Source: Flavobacterium paronense (GTDB lineage Bacteria; Bacteroidota; Bacteroidia; Flavobacteriales; Flavobacteriaceae). From it: a stretch of DNA of 64,000 nt. Under the pieces are notes generated by a model. That model was not told where the DNA came from. It made no database searches and worked only from the letters and a program-made list of their open reading frames with translations. Shown here piece after piece: positions 17,303-26,489 of this stretch (the first letter of the stretch is position 1; each line of letters starts with the position of its first letter). Made by a program: the position numbers and the translations under genes. The stretch is from NCBI RefSeq assembly GCF_030409795.1, contig NZ_JAUFQN010000019.1, positions 868,001-932,000 on the forward strand, written 5' to 3'.

Positions 17303-19711
17303 ATGGAAAATTCGCAACTCGAACAAGAAAAGCAAAATAGTTTTGATTTTTTAGAACATTTTTTCTTATATCTACGCTATTGGCATTATTTTTTACTTTC
17401 TGTAATTGTTTGTTTTTTTATCGTTAAATATTATTTAAATCATACGGTTTCTATATATGAAACTAAAGCAAAAGTAAAAATTATTGATGACTCAAAGAGT
17501 GGTTTTACTTTACCTAATAGTCCTATTGCGCTATTTTCAAGAAATAAAGTTAACCTTGACAATGAGATCGAAGTTTTAAAATCCTACAGACTGTTAGAAC
17601 AAGTTTGTAAAAGTTTAAATCTTAATAATCAATATTATAATGTTGGGTACTTAAATAATATTGAGATATGGAAAAATAGGCCTTTTACTATTGATTGGTT
17701 AGAAGATGCTTCAAAAATGGAAAATAAATCAATTTCTTTTGAAATTGAAATAGCCAATAATGGATATAAGGTAATCACTTCCTCTTCATCAGCTTCAGCC
17801 AAAATCTATCCCTTTAATACAGTTCAGTATCTTGGAAATTTACCTTATAAATTATCCCTTAAAATTGGCACTGATTTAAGTATTATTGATGGTAGAAAAT
17901 TTTTAATAGTTCACTCTTCCACAGCATCAGTCGTATCAAATCTTTCAAGTAGCTTAAATATTGCCAATAGTAATAAAAACTCTGATATTTTAATTATATC
18001 ATTAGACGGAACTACTGTTGATAAATCTGAAGTTATTCTGAACGAAATAATTAACCAATTTGATGTTGATGGATTAAATGACAGAAGATTAGTTTCTCAA
18101 AGAACTATAGATTTTGTGAATCAACGATTTAAATCGTTAGAAAAACAGTTAGATTCTGTTGAAACCAATAAAGCAAACTACAAACGCAATAATGAATTAA
18201 CCTTTATTACTGCTGATGCAACAACGGCTACAAGTGGTAAAATTGTTGCTACAAGTGACGTTTTTGACGTAGAAACACAAATTGCGTTAGCAAAAGTTTT
18301 AGAACAAACTATTAAAGCGGATAAAAAACTGAACTTATTACCAGCCAATATAGGATTAACCAATAATGGTATTAATCAATTGATTTCTGATTTTAATGCT
18401 GCTGTTCTAGAACGAGATAGACTGTCGGTTAGTAGTGGCGTAAATAATCCGGGTATTCAATTCTTAAATAGTAAGTTAGCCAGTCTAAAATTAAACACTT
18501 TAGAATCTATAAAAGCGTATCAACAAGAGTTAGAAGTATCACTCTCCAAAAATAATTATATTAAAAAATCTTCGGATAATAAATTTAGTTCCATTCCCTA
18601 TAATGAAAAAGTATTAAGAGGGATTGAACGGCAACAAAATATTAAAGAGACTTTATATCTTTTACTCCTTCAAAAAAGAGAGGAAGCTGCTATAAATGTT
18701 GCTATTACTTCATCATCTATAAAGGTAATTGATTATGCTTTATCAAGTTCAAGTCCTATTTCTCCTAAAAAAGGAAATTTTTATTTAATAGCGCTACTAA
18801 TAGGATTATTGATACCTTTTTTAATTTTATATTTAAGTTTTTTACTTGATGATAAATTACATACTAAAGAGGATATTTTAAAATTAACAAAAAATAAAGT
18901 TATTCTTGCTGAAATACCACATATTATAACAGATGATAGAATAACAAGCAGTAATGATAGATCAATATTAGGAGAGTCTTTCAGAATTTTACGAACTAAT
19001 TTAACGTATATTTTTCCTTTGCAAAAAGAAAAATTAGCTCAGACAATAATGGTTACTTCCACCATTAAAGGAGAAGGGAAGACCTTTACAGCATTAAATT
19101 TATCTATTTCATTTTCAATAATGAATAAAAAGGTATTATTGATTGGTGCTGATATGCGAAACCCACAATTACACAATTATCTGACTTTTAAAAAGAATGA
19201 ACTTGGGCTCCAAGATTATTTGCATGATATTACAGTAGATTGGCATAGTACAGTTAAAAAAAGTCCATTAAATAACGGATTAGACATTATCTTGTCAGGT
19301 ACCATTCCACCAAATCCAGCCGAGTTATTATCTAATGGTAGATTAGACAAATTAGTCGCAGAAGCAAGAAATGAATACGACTATATTATTATAGATACAG
19401 CTCCAACACTTTTAGTAACAGATACATTAATAATATCTCAAATAGTTGACACTACATTATATGTTGTTAGAGCTGATTATACTCCTAAAAAGATATTAGA
19501 GTTTTCAGTGAATTTGAGTGAGAAAGGGAAATTAAAAAACTTGGCTTATGTTATTAATAATGTTGGTTCTAATTACAAAGGATACGGATACAGCTACGGC
19601 TACAATTATAAATATAACTACGCCTATGGGTATGGATATGGTTATGATAATGAAACAGGAACAAAGACATCCTTTTTTAAAAGATTACTGTCTAAATTTA
19701 AAAAGGGATAG
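17303..19711 (+). CDS. Wzc-like polysaccharide co-polymerase with BY-kinase domain
   Basis: This 802-residue inner-membrane protein has a Wzz domain between two membrane helices (about 31-50 and 493-515), a long periplasmic coiled region with the conserved S-P-I-S-P-K-K before the second helix, and a cytoplasmic tyrosine-kinase domain. The Walker A motif is T-S-T-I-K-G-E-G-K-T (about 588-597), and Walker A' is seen as L-I-G-A-D-M-R-N-P. The C-terminus holds 12 tyrosines in 24 residues (758-781), the autophosphorylation cluster. It controls chain length and drives export with the Wza-like protein. It runs tail to tail, two bases apart, with a PHP-type phosphatase gene that may reset its phosphorylation. 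Confidence 0.95.
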   Translation: MENSQLEQEKQNSFDFLEHFFLYLRYWHYFLLSVIVCFFIVKYYLNHTVSIYETKAKVKIIDDSKSGFTLPNSPIALFSRNKVNLDNEIEVLKSYRLLEQVCKSLNLNNQYYNVGYLNNIEIWKNRPFTIDWLEDASKMENKSISFEIEIANNGYKVITSSSSASAKIYPFNTVQYLGNLPYKLSLKIGTDLSIIDGRKFLIVHSSTASVVSNLSSSLNIANSNKNSDILIISLDGTTVDKSEVILNEIINQFDVDGLNDRRLVSQRTIDFVNQRFKSLEKQLDSVETNKANYKRNNELTFITADATTATSGKIVATSDVFDVETQIALAKVLEQTIKADKKLNLLPANIGLTNNGINQLISDFNAAVLERDRLSVSSGVNNPGIQFLNSKLASLKLNTLESIKAYQQELEVSLSKNNYIKKSSDNKFSSIPYNEKVLRGIERQQNIKETLYLLLLQKREEAAINVAITSSSIKVIDYALSSSSPISPKKGNFYLIALLIGLLIPFLILYLSFLLDDKLHTKEDILKLTKNKVILAEIPHIITDDRITSSNDRSILGESFRILRTNLTYIFPLQKEKLAQTIMVTSTIKGEGKTFTALNLSISFSIMNKKVLLIGADMRNPQLHNYLTFKKNELGLQDYLHDITVDWHSTVKKSPLNNGLDIILSGTIPPNPAELLSNGRLDKLVAEARNEYDYIIIDTAPTLLVTDTLIISQIVDTTLYVVRADYTPKKILEFSVNLSEKGKLKNLAYVINNVGSNYKGYGYSYGYNYKYNYAYGYGYGYDNETGTKTSFFKRLLSKFKKG

Positions 19712-19713
19712 TA

Positions 19714-20451
19714 TCAAAAATTAAAAAAATAATTATTTTGAAAAATTGGAGATAAGTATTCATAGTCTTTCAAAATAATTTTTTTTTGCAAAGCTTCTAG
19801 GTGCCGATTATGATGTACATCAGAACCAACAAAATCTATTAAGCCTTCTTTTAATAATGAATTTGAAACTTTTGCAACATGACTGCCATAATAGCCTGTT
19901 GCGGAAAGTAGATTTAATTGAAATAAACAGCCAATATTTTTTAATCTTTTGTATTCCTGCATTGAATGATGGTAGAAACTATACCTTTCAGGATGTGCTA
20001 ATATAGGTTGATAGCCGCAGTTTTGTAATTCATATAAAATATCGTGCAACTGAATAGGAGGGCTTAAATATGATACTTCTACTAACACATAATTTTCTTT
20101 TAATGTTAATAGTTTTTCATTTTTGATTAATTCTCTAAATTCTGCATCTATCATATATTCTGCAGCAGCTTTGAGATGACTATCAATATTTGGAACTTTT
20201 AATTCATTAACTGTAGTAGATAGCTTTTCATTTATTGAAGTTGTTGTGTTCTTCCATACGTCACTCATTATGTGAGGAGTGGTGATAAATTTACTGAATC
20301 CCATTTCTTTCAGTCCCATTATTAGATTTTCAGTATCATTTAAAGTAACTGCACCATCATCAATCCCAGGTAGCAAATGAGAATGAATATCTACATAATT
20401 ACTCGGAATTAAATCACACAAGTAAGGCTTTTGTTTGAAAAAATGAATCAA
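19714..20451 (-). CDS. CpsB/CapC-type PHP tyrosine-protein phosphatase
   Basis: This 245-residue metal-dependent phosphatase has the PHP motif D-I-H-S-H-L-L-P-G-I-D-D-G-A (21-34), further metal ligands in T-P-H-I-M near residues 58-62, H-P-E-R-Y near 153-157, and G-S-D-V-H-H-N-R near 214-221. Such enzymes dephosphorylate BY-kinases of the Wzc/CpsD type. It is the only - strand gene inside the polysaccharide locus and is convergent with the Wzc-like gene. The frame opens with TTG at 20451; no ATG lies upstream in frame or near the N-terminus, and the family begins close to here. The divergent region next to it serves the ABC exporter. Confidence 0.92.
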   Translation of the reverse strand: MIHFFKQKPYLCDLIPSNYVDIHSHLLPGIDDGAVTLNDTENLIMGLKEMGFSKFITTPHIMSDVWKNTTTSINEKLSTTVNELKVPNIDSHLKAAAEYMIDAEFRELIKNEKLLTLKENYVLVEVSYLSPPIQLHDILYELQNCGYQPILAHPERYSFYHHSMQEYKRLKNIGCLFQLNLLSATGYYGSHVAKVSNSLLKEGLIDFVGSDVHHNRHLEALQKKIILKDYEYLSPIFQNNYFFNF

Positions 20452-20562
20452 AATGAAGTGTTTATTTGGTATAAAAATAATAAATAATAATCTATTATTT
20501 GACTTAATTAACTAATGCAAAATAAATAGGTACAATTCTTTTTTATAGGATACTCTAATTTA

Positions 20563-20570
20563 TATATTTG
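20563..20570 (+). promoter_or_regulatory. Candidate -7 promoter box (TATATTTG) for the ABC exporter operon
   Basis: In the 150-base divergent gap, this octamer fits the TAnnTTTG element of Bacteroidota promoters. It lies 31 bases ahead of the Wzm-like start, leaving room for a short leader. A clear -33 TTG is not seen. Position at a strand switch makes a promoter likely here. Confidence 0.4.
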
Positions 20571-20601
20571 CAGGTGTCAAAAAATAAATTTATAAGCTGT
20601 A

Positions 20602-21456
20602 ATGGAAAATAATAATCAATCTCAGGAATGGGATTTAATTATAAAAGGGAATACCTCGCTTTTTGACGTTCGACTTAAGGATGTTTGGCATTACAGAGAT
20701 TTATTATTTTTGTTTGTCAAAAGAGATTTCGTAACTGTTTATAAGCAAACAATTTTGGGACCATTATGGTTCTTTTTACAGCCATTATTGACAACCATAA
20801 CTTTCACAGTTATTTTTGGATCTATAGCGCAGTTATCTACTGATGGTGCTCCAAAAATTATTTTTTATATGGCAGGTATCACATTGTGGAATTATTTTTC
20901 AAATTGTCTAACTTCTGTGGCTGGTGTTTTTACTACTAATGCTAGTATTTTTGGAAAAGTATACTTTCCAAGATTAATAATGCCTCTTACCATAGTGATA
21001 TCTAATTTAATGAAGTTTGGAGTTCAATTTTTATTATTTCTTTGTTTTTTAACTTATTTTGTTATCAAAGGGCAAATCCATCCTAATTTATATATTCTTA
21101 TAATGCCCTTAATTATCCTATTGATGGCGTTAATCTCAATGGGTATTGGATTAGTTTTATCTGCAATGACTGCAAAATATAAAGATTTAACTCAGTTGAT
21201 TACTTTTGGCGTACAATTGTTTATGTATGTTACTCCAGTGATATATCCGAGCTCTTCGATACCTGTTGATTATAAATGGATAGTTAATTTAAACCCCTTA
21301 GTAAGTTTGTTTGATTATATGCGCTTTGCCTATTTAGGAATTGGCCAATTTTCAGTATGGTCATTAGTTTATCCCACACTTTTTTCTTTTGCAATTTTAG
21401 CACTTGGAATATTGGTATTTAATAAATCACAAAAAACGTTTATAGATACAGTTTAG
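20602..21456 (+). CDS. Wzm-like ABC transporter permease for polysaccharide export
   Basis: This 284-residue protein has the ABC2 permease layout of Wzm/TagG/KpsM. A soluble N-terminus with L-I-I-K-G is followed by the W-x-Y-R-D-L-L-F-L-F-V-K-R-D amphipathic segment, the Y-K-Q-T-I-L-G-P-L-W coupling region (48-57), and six membrane helices. The extracellular loop motif T-P-V-I-Y-P-S-S-S-I-P is typical. It flips a finished lipid-linked polysaccharide across the inner membrane with the ATPase encoded 10 bases downstream. Presence of this pair implies an ABC-dependent O-antigen or capsule. Confidence 0.94.
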   Translation: MENNNQSQEWDLIIKGNTSLFDVRLKDVWHYRDLLFLFVKRDFVTVYKQTILGPLWFFLQPLLTTITFTVIFGSIAQLSTDGAPKIIFYMAGITLWNYFSNCLTSVAGVFTTNASIFGKVYFPRLIMPLTIVISNLMKFGVQFLLFLCFLTYFVIKGQIHPNLYILIMPLIILLMALISMGIGLVLSAMTAKYKDLTQLITFGVQLFMYVTPVIYPSSSIPVDYKWIVNLNPLVSLFDYMRFAYLGIGQFSVWSLVYPTLFSFAILALGILVFNKSQKTFIDTV

Positions 21457-21466
21457 AAACTGATAG

Positions 21467-22747
21467 TTGAGAATGAGTAGAGTAGTAATAAAAGCAGAAG
21501 ATATTTCTAAACAATACAGATTAGGGCTGGTAGGAACAGGAACCGTTCGTGATGATTTGAAACGTTGGTGGTACAATGTTCGTGGTAAAGAAGATCCATT
21601 TTTAAAAATTGGTGATGCAAATGATCGTTCTACTAAATCTGAAAGTGATTATGTGTGGTCTTTAAAGCATATTAACTTTGAAGTAAATGAAGGAGATTCT
21701 GTGGGCATAATCGGTCGTAATGGTGCTGGTAAAAGTACTTTGTTAAAAATATTAAGTCAAGTAACCCAACCTACCACTGGGCGAATTTATACCAAAGGAC
21801 GTATAGCCTCATTATTGGAAGTTGGTACAGGATTTCATCCAGAGATGACAGGAAGAGAAAATATATATCTTAATGGCGCCATTTTGGGAATGAGAAAGCA
21901 TGAAATTACCCGAAAGTTTGATGAAATTGTTGCATTTTCTGGTGTCGAACGTTATATTGATACACCAGTAAAAAGATATTCTTCTGGAATGTATGTGCGC
22001 TTGGCTTTTGCTGTTGCTGCTCATCTGGAATCTGAAATTTTAATTGTAGATGAAGTTCTCGCAGTTGGTGATGCTGATTTTCAGAAAAAATGTTTGGGCA
22101 AGATGAATGATGTTAGCAAAGGAGAAGGCAGAACAGTTTTATTTGTTAGTCATAATATGGCTGCTGTGAAAAGTTTGTGTACAAAAGGAATCGTTTTGGA
22201 GAATGGAGGAGTTGTGTTTGATGGTGCTATAGAAGATAGTGTCAATAGATATATAGCAATAGATCAGTTAGATGATGTCAATCCTAAATTTTTTGATAAT
22301 GCTTCTCCTAAATATGGAAATTCTCTTGTAAGATTAAATTCTGTCGAAATTGTATCAAGTTCAAAAGAAACTTACTACACTATAACAGAAGGGTTGTTAG
22401 TTAAAATGAGTTTCTGTACTTTTAAAGACATTGAAAACTTTAATTTGGCTATTAATTTTAAATCGCTTACCGACGATGTTGTTATATTTAGTCAAATAAC
22501 ACCAGTTAGATTCTCTCGTCAAGGCACTTATATTTCAGAATTAGTCATACCAGCAAATTTTTTAAATAGTAAAATGTATTGTATTGATTTACATTTTGTA
22601 AGTAATAACAAATCACTTTTAACAATTGCTAATATTGTTAATTTAGAGTTAGTTGATTTTAGAGATGGTATTAATTACTACGGTGAGTGGTCAGGATATG
22701 TTAGACCTAATCTAAAATTTGATTTTAGTAACAAAAATGTCAAATAG
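21467..22747 (+). CDS. Wzt-like ABC transporter ATP-binding protein with C-terminal extension
   Basis: This 426-residue ATPase has Walker A G-R-N-G-A-G-K-S-T (about 83-91), a signature Y-S-S-G-M-Y-V-R-L-A-F-A (about 172-183), Walker B I-L-I-V-D-E-V-L-A-V-G-D and the V-S-H-N-M switch. After about residue 255 it continues for 170 residues with a beta-rich domain like the Wzt C-terminal domain. In E. coli O8/O9a that domain recognises the chain's terminal modification before export. A second in-frame ATG lies at 21473. The extension suggests the polymer carries a non-reducing-end cap, perhaps set by one of the many methyltransferases here. Confidence 0.94.
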   Translation: MRMSRVVIKAEDISKQYRLGLVGTGTVRDDLKRWWYNVRGKEDPFLKIGDANDRSTKSESDYVWSLKHINFEVNEGDSVGIIGRNGAGKSTLLKILSQVTQPTTGRIYTKGRIASLLEVGTGFHPEMTGRENIYLNGAILGMRKHEITRKFDEIVAFSGVERYIDTPVKRYSSGMYVRLAFAVAAHLESEILIVDEVLAVGDADFQKKCLGKMNDVSKGEGRTVLFVSHNMAAVKSLCTKGIVLENGGVVFDGAIEDSVNRYIAIDQLDDVNPKFFDNASPKYGNSLVRLNSVEIVSSSKETYYTITEGLLVKMSFCTFKDIENFNLAINFKSLTDDVVIFSQITPVRFSRQGTYISELVIPANFLNSKMYCIDLHFVSNNKSLLTIANIVNLELVDFRDGINYYGEWSGYVRPNLKFDFSNKNVK

Positions 22748-22785
22748 GAAATAAAAAAGAAATAATAATTCAACAAGAGAAAAAA

Positions 22786-23526
22786 ATGCTACATAAGATT
22801 ATAAATATTTTTAAAAACAAATCAAACGAAAAGATTTTAAGTGATAGTATCAAAGAGATACATTCTCAAATTCCACAGGATTTTGGTGGAGGATGTAGTC
22901 ACCATAAAGCACTTTTGATGGGTTTGGTTATTAGTGAATTTAATTTAAAAAACAGTGCTGACATTGGAGTTTATAGAGGAAGATCTCTTTTTCCACAAGC
23001 AATAGCTCATAAATTACACACGAAGGGTTTAGTATATGGAATTGATCCCTATAGTAATGAAGCGGCAGTTCAGAATGATCGTCCCGATTTACAAGAGCAA
23101 CTGGATGAGTTTATTACTGTAACCGATTTTCAAAAATTATATGATGATGTGTCAAATCTTATCAAAAAAAATGAGTACCAAAATAATTGTGTATTAGTTA
23201 GGAAAAAATCATCTCAAGCTGCCATTGATTTTAAAGCTAGTAATACTAAATTTGGATTAGTTCATATAGACGGAAATCATGACACTAAATTTGTAATGGA
23301 AGACGTTGCTAATTATTTTCCATTATTAGATGATAAAAGTTTTATAGTTTTGGATGATATTTCTTGGGACTCTGTTCAGCCAGCGTTTACTTTGTTAAAT
23401 AAAGAAATGATATTTATAGACAAGCTTATTAATGAAACTAACGATTTTGCGCTTTTTGGAAAAGGAATTTCTAATGAAGAAATACTACTACTCAAAGAGA
23501 TTTTTAAGAAAATCAAAAAAAAATAG
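22786..23526 (+). CDS. Class I SAM-dependent methyltransferase (Methyltransf_24/CmcI-like)
   Basis: This 246-residue protein has a Rossmann methyltransferase motif I in S-A-D-I-G-V-Y-R-G-R-S (about 57-67). Typical late motifs are L-V-H-I-D-G-N-H-D-T-K and F-I-V-L-D-D-I-S-W-D, as in the Methyltransf_24/CmcI group. It probably methylates a sugar hydroxyl of the glycan. It directly follows the Wzt gene after 38 bases, which fits a role in a chain-terminal or repeating modification read by Wzt, though that is inference. The acceptor is unknown. Confidence 0.83.
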   Translation: MLHKIINIFKNKSNEKILSDSIKEIHSQIPQDFGGGCSHHKALLMGLVISEFNLKNSADIGVYRGRSLFPQAIAHKLHTKGLVYGIDPYSNEAAVQNDRPDLQEQLDEFITVTDFQKLYDDVSNLIKKNEYQNNCVLVRKKSSQAAIDFKASNTKFGLVHIDGNHDTKFVMEDVANYFPLLDDKSFIVLDDISWDSVQPAFTLLNKEMIFIDKLINETNDFALFGKGISNEEILLLKEIFKKIKKK

Positions 23527-23544
23527 AATCGTAAAATCAGCAAA

Positions 23545-24774
23545 ATGTCCAATGTAATAAATAAGGTCAAATCATTTTTTAACACAATAAGAAGAAATAA
23601 GATTAATAATTTTTATTGTTACAAAGGATTTAAGAAAGTTGATTTATTAATTTACGACGATATATTTCCACACCCTGTCTCTGGTTTTCGTTATGAAGAG
23701 TTTACTGTTTTGTTATCAAACATTGTAAATTCTAAAATAATTATGACGAATAATGCTTATCCTATCGTCAAAACTCCAATTAAAGAACATAAGCAACATT
23801 TAAATGACTTTCTTCAATTTAATAAACAATTAAAAAATAAATTAAAATTTAAAAAAGGACTTGTTAATATTAATGCGAAGCTTTTTTATTGTGTTTTTAT
23901 AAATAATATTTTTGCTAATTTAACATGGTTAGAAAAATATAAAATTCCATTTATATTCACATTATATCCAGGAGGAGGATTTGAGGTAGATGATGTCGCT
24001 AGTAATAAAAAATTAAAGAAAGTATTTGGGTCTAGCATGTTCAGAAAAGTTATCGTGACACAACAGTATACAAAAGATTATTTGCTTAGTAATAATTTTT
24101 GTAAACCAGAAGCAATAGAATTTATTTTTGGTGGTGTTGTACCTCAAATTTCTATACAAAAAGATATTACAGATAGAAAAAGTTATTTACTTAAAAAGGA
24201 AACATTTGATGTGTGTTTTTGTGCCGCAAAATACACTGCAAGAGGTGAAGATAAGGGATATGATGTTTTCATAGAATTTGCTCATAAAATGGCTGCGAAT
24301 TTTGAATTTATTCGCTTTCACATAATTGGAGGTTTTTCGGAAAATGATATAGACGTAAGTCTGATTAAAGATAAAATCCAATTTTATGGATATCAAAAGT
24401 TTGCAGAATTGAGTACTATTTATAAAACAATGGATGTATTAATCTCCCCAAATAAACCTTTTTTTCTTGGTAAAGGAGCTTTTGATGGCTTTCCATTAGG
24501 AACCGTTATTGAAGCAGCTTTGAATGGTGTTGTTACAATAATTTCTGATGAACTTAAGCAAAATAGTATTTTTGTTCCAGATGAAGAATTAATTATAATT
24601 GATAACAAATCCAGTTCGATTGAGAAAGAAGTTATTGATTTGATTCATAATCCTAAAAAATTAAATTTAATCTCTGAAAATGGTCGAAAAAAGTTCATGA
24701 AAATATATTCAAATGAAATACAAATGAAACCTAGAATTGAATTATTGAGAAAAGAAATAGAAAAATATAAATGA
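23545..24774 (+). CDS. GT4-like glycosyltransferase
   Basis: This 409-residue GT-B protein starts its fold with V-D-L-L-I-Y-D-D-I-F-P-H-P and includes F-T-L-Y-P-G-G-G-F-E. The donor domain starts near F-D-V-C-F-C-A-A-K-Y, then H-I-I-G-G-F-S, and the catalytic region is G-A-F-D-G-F-P-L-G-T-V-I-E-A-A-L-N-G (about 311-328). In the usual E-x7-E motif the first glutamate is an aspartate here. The C-terminus is a normal GT4 helix. Specificity is not readable. Its last codons overlap the next gene's start (ATGA). Confidence 0.85.
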   Translation: MSNVINKVKSFFNTIRRNKINNFYCYKGFKKVDLLIYDDIFPHPVSGFRYEEFTVLLSNIVNSKIIMTNNAYPIVKTPIKEHKQHLNDFLQFNKQLKNKLKFKKGLVNINAKLFYCVFINNIFANLTWLEKYKIPFIFTLYPGGGFEVDDVASNKKLKKVFGSSMFRKVIVTQQYTKDYLLSNNFCKPEAIEFIFGGVVPQISIQKDITDRKSYLLKKETFDVCFCAAKYTARGEDKGYDVFIEFAHKMAANFEFIRFHIIGGFSENDIDVSLIKDKIQFYGYQKFAELSTIYKTMDVLISPNKPFFLGKGAFDGFPLGTVIEAALNGVVTIISDELKQNSIFVPDEELIIIDNKSSSIEKEVIDLIHNPKKLNLISENGRKKFMKIYSNEIQMKPRIELLRKEIEKYK

Positions 24775-25847
24775 TAAACGTAACCAAAACTTTTTTACCG
24801 CCCATAGAAGATTACAATAATCAGGTGCAACGTGCTTGGGACAATCAATGGTTAACCAATCGTGGTGAATTGGTTTTGGAGTTAGAAGAAAAACTTAAAA
24901 AGTACTTATCAGTTTCTAATATTATCATTACTACGAATGGTACAATTCCATTGCAAATTGCTTTGAAGTTATTAGGAAATAATGGAGAAATAATCACAAC
25001 GCCTTTTTCTTATGTTGCCACTACAGCAGCCATAGTTTGGGAAAATTGCACCCCTGTTTTTGTTGACATTCATCCAGACTATTTGACCATTGATGAAACT
25101 AAAATCGAAGCGGCTATAACCAATAAAACAACAGCTATTTTAGCCACCCATGTTTTTGGAAATCCCTGTAATGTAGAAGCAATTGAAGTTATCGCAAGAA
25201 AACATAACCTAAAAGTTATTTATGATGCTGCTCATTGTTTTGGAGTTGTTTTTAATGGTAAATCTATTTTTGATTATGGTGATGTAAGTACTTGTAGTTT
25301 TCACGCTACTAAGTTATTTCATACTGCCGAAGGTGGCGCGATGTTTACCAATGATGTTGATCTGCAGCACAAATTATTTTATAGTCATAATTTTGGACAC
25401 AATGGTCCTTTGGACTTTCACGGAATGGGAATTAACGGGAAAATATCTGAATTACAGGCAGCCATGGGATTAGCAGTTTTTCCATACATGGAAACAATAC
25501 TTAGTGATAGAAAAAAAATAGTAGATTATTACAATCAACACCTTAATTTTTCAAAACTGCAAGCTATAAAAATAAGAAATAGCACGAATTGGAATTACAG
25601 TTATTATCCAGTAATTTTTGAAAGTGAAGAACAACTTTTACTAGTTGAAAAAGAGTTGAATGATCATCAAATCTCACCGAGACGTTATTTTTGTCCGTCT
25701 TTGAATACAATTGATTACGTAAATGGGGAATCTATGCCCATTTCAGAAAGTATCGCTAAAAGAGTTTTATGTTTACCTTTATACGCAGGATTACCACTAG
25801 TTGATTTAAACAGAATTGTTGTACTTATTAATAAAAAATTATGTTAG
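24771..25847 (+). CDS. Sugar aminotransferase (DegT/DnrJ/EryC1/StrS family, second copy)
   Basis: This 358-residue PLP enzyme has its likely Schiff-base lysine at about K181 in F-H-A-T-K-L-F-H-T-A-E-G-G. The opening I-N-V-T-K-T-F-L-P-P with Q-W-L-T-N-R-G resembles aminotransferases such as VioA/FdtB that act on dTDP-keto sugars, but no dTDP-sugar genes are in the window. It differs clearly from the PglE-like gene at 13237. It overlaps the next gene, a NeuD/VioB-like acetyltransferase, by seven bases, so the pair most likely makes an N-acetylated amino sugar. Its keto-sugar source must come from elsewhere or from the PglF-like enzyme. Confidence 0.9.
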   Translation: MINVTKTFLPPIEDYNNQVQRAWDNQWLTNRGELVLELEEKLKKYLSVSNIIITTNGTIPLQIALKLLGNNGEIITTPFSYVATTAAIVWENCTPVFVDIHPDYLTIDETKIEAAITNKTTAILATHVFGNPCNVEAIEVIARKHNLKVIYDAAHCFGVVFNGKSIFDYGDVSTCSFHATKLFHTAEGGAMFTNDVDLQHKLFYSHNFGHNGPLDFHGMGINGKISELQAAMGLAVFPYMETILSDRKKIVDYYNQHLNFSKLQAIKIRNSTNWNYSYYPVIFESEEQLLLVEKELNDHQISPRRYFCPSLNTIDYVNGESMPISESIAKRVLCLPLYAGLPLVDLNRIVVLINKKLC

Positions 25848-26488
25848 TAATAGGAGCCAAAGGTTTTGCTAAAGAAGTTTTGGAAGTGCTACACCAATCA
25901 AACCAATTGGAAAACTTAGTTTTTTATGATGATGTAAATGTTGATATTCCAGAGGAACTATTTAGACAGTTTCCAGTCATGAAATCAGAAGATGTCGCAG
26001 CAAATTATTTTAAAACCGTTAGCTGTAAATTCTCTATTGGTATTGGAAATCCTGTTTTAAGAAAAAAACTGTATGATAGATTTGTCACTTTGGGAGGAGA
26101 ATTCACATCAACTATTAGTCCTTTGGCAACAATTGGAAGTTTTGATGTAAAGATTGGAGATGGGTCAAATGTACTTTCAGGTGCTGTATTTTCTAATGGA
26201 AGTGAACTAGGAAAAGGTTGTATTGTATATTACAATTCTATAATTACCCATGATTGTATTGTTGGAGATTTTGTAGAAATTTCACCCGGAGTAATATTGT
26301 TAGGTAGAAGTACGATAGGTTCATATTCTCAAATTGGTGCTAACACAACCATTTTGCCAGATATCAAAGTAGGTAAAAATGTTATTATTGGTTCTGGCTC
26401 TGTCGTGACCAAAGACCTTCCTGATAATTGTGTAGCAGTTGGAGTTCCTGCAAAAATTATTAAAGCGTTAAGTCCCTTAGAATTTTAA
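25841..26488 (+). CDS. NeuD/PglD-like sugar acetyltransferase
   Basis: This 215-residue enzyme has the short Rossmann-like N-terminus M-L-V-I-G-A-K-G-F-A-K-E (1-12) and a C-terminal left-handed beta-helix of hexapeptide repeats. A candidate catalytic histidine sits in S-I-I-T-H-D-C-I-V-G (about residue 138). It should acetylate the amino group made by the aminotransferase it overlaps. It is similar in layout to the gene at 8704, but its neighbourhood lacks an ACP, so acetyl-CoA is the likely donor. It ends one base before a GT2 gene. Confidence 0.88.
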   Translation: MLVIGAKGFAKEVLEVLHQSNQLENLVFYDDVNVDIPEELFRQFPVMKSEDVAANYFKTVSCKFSIGIGNPVLRKKLYDRFVTLGGEFTSTISPLATIGSFDVKIGDGSNVLSGAVFSNGSELGKGCIVYYNSIITHDCIVGDFVEISPGVILLGRSTIGSYSQIGANTTILPDIKVGKNVIIGSGSVVTKDLPDNCVAVGVPAKIIKALSPLEF

Positions 26489-26489
26489 A

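Noticed and set aside
19570-19650. The repetitive G-Y tract as a tandem DNA repeat or sequencing artefact
   Set aside because: It is in frame, lies at the C-terminus of the BY-kinase where such tyrosine clusters are expected, and the codons vary.
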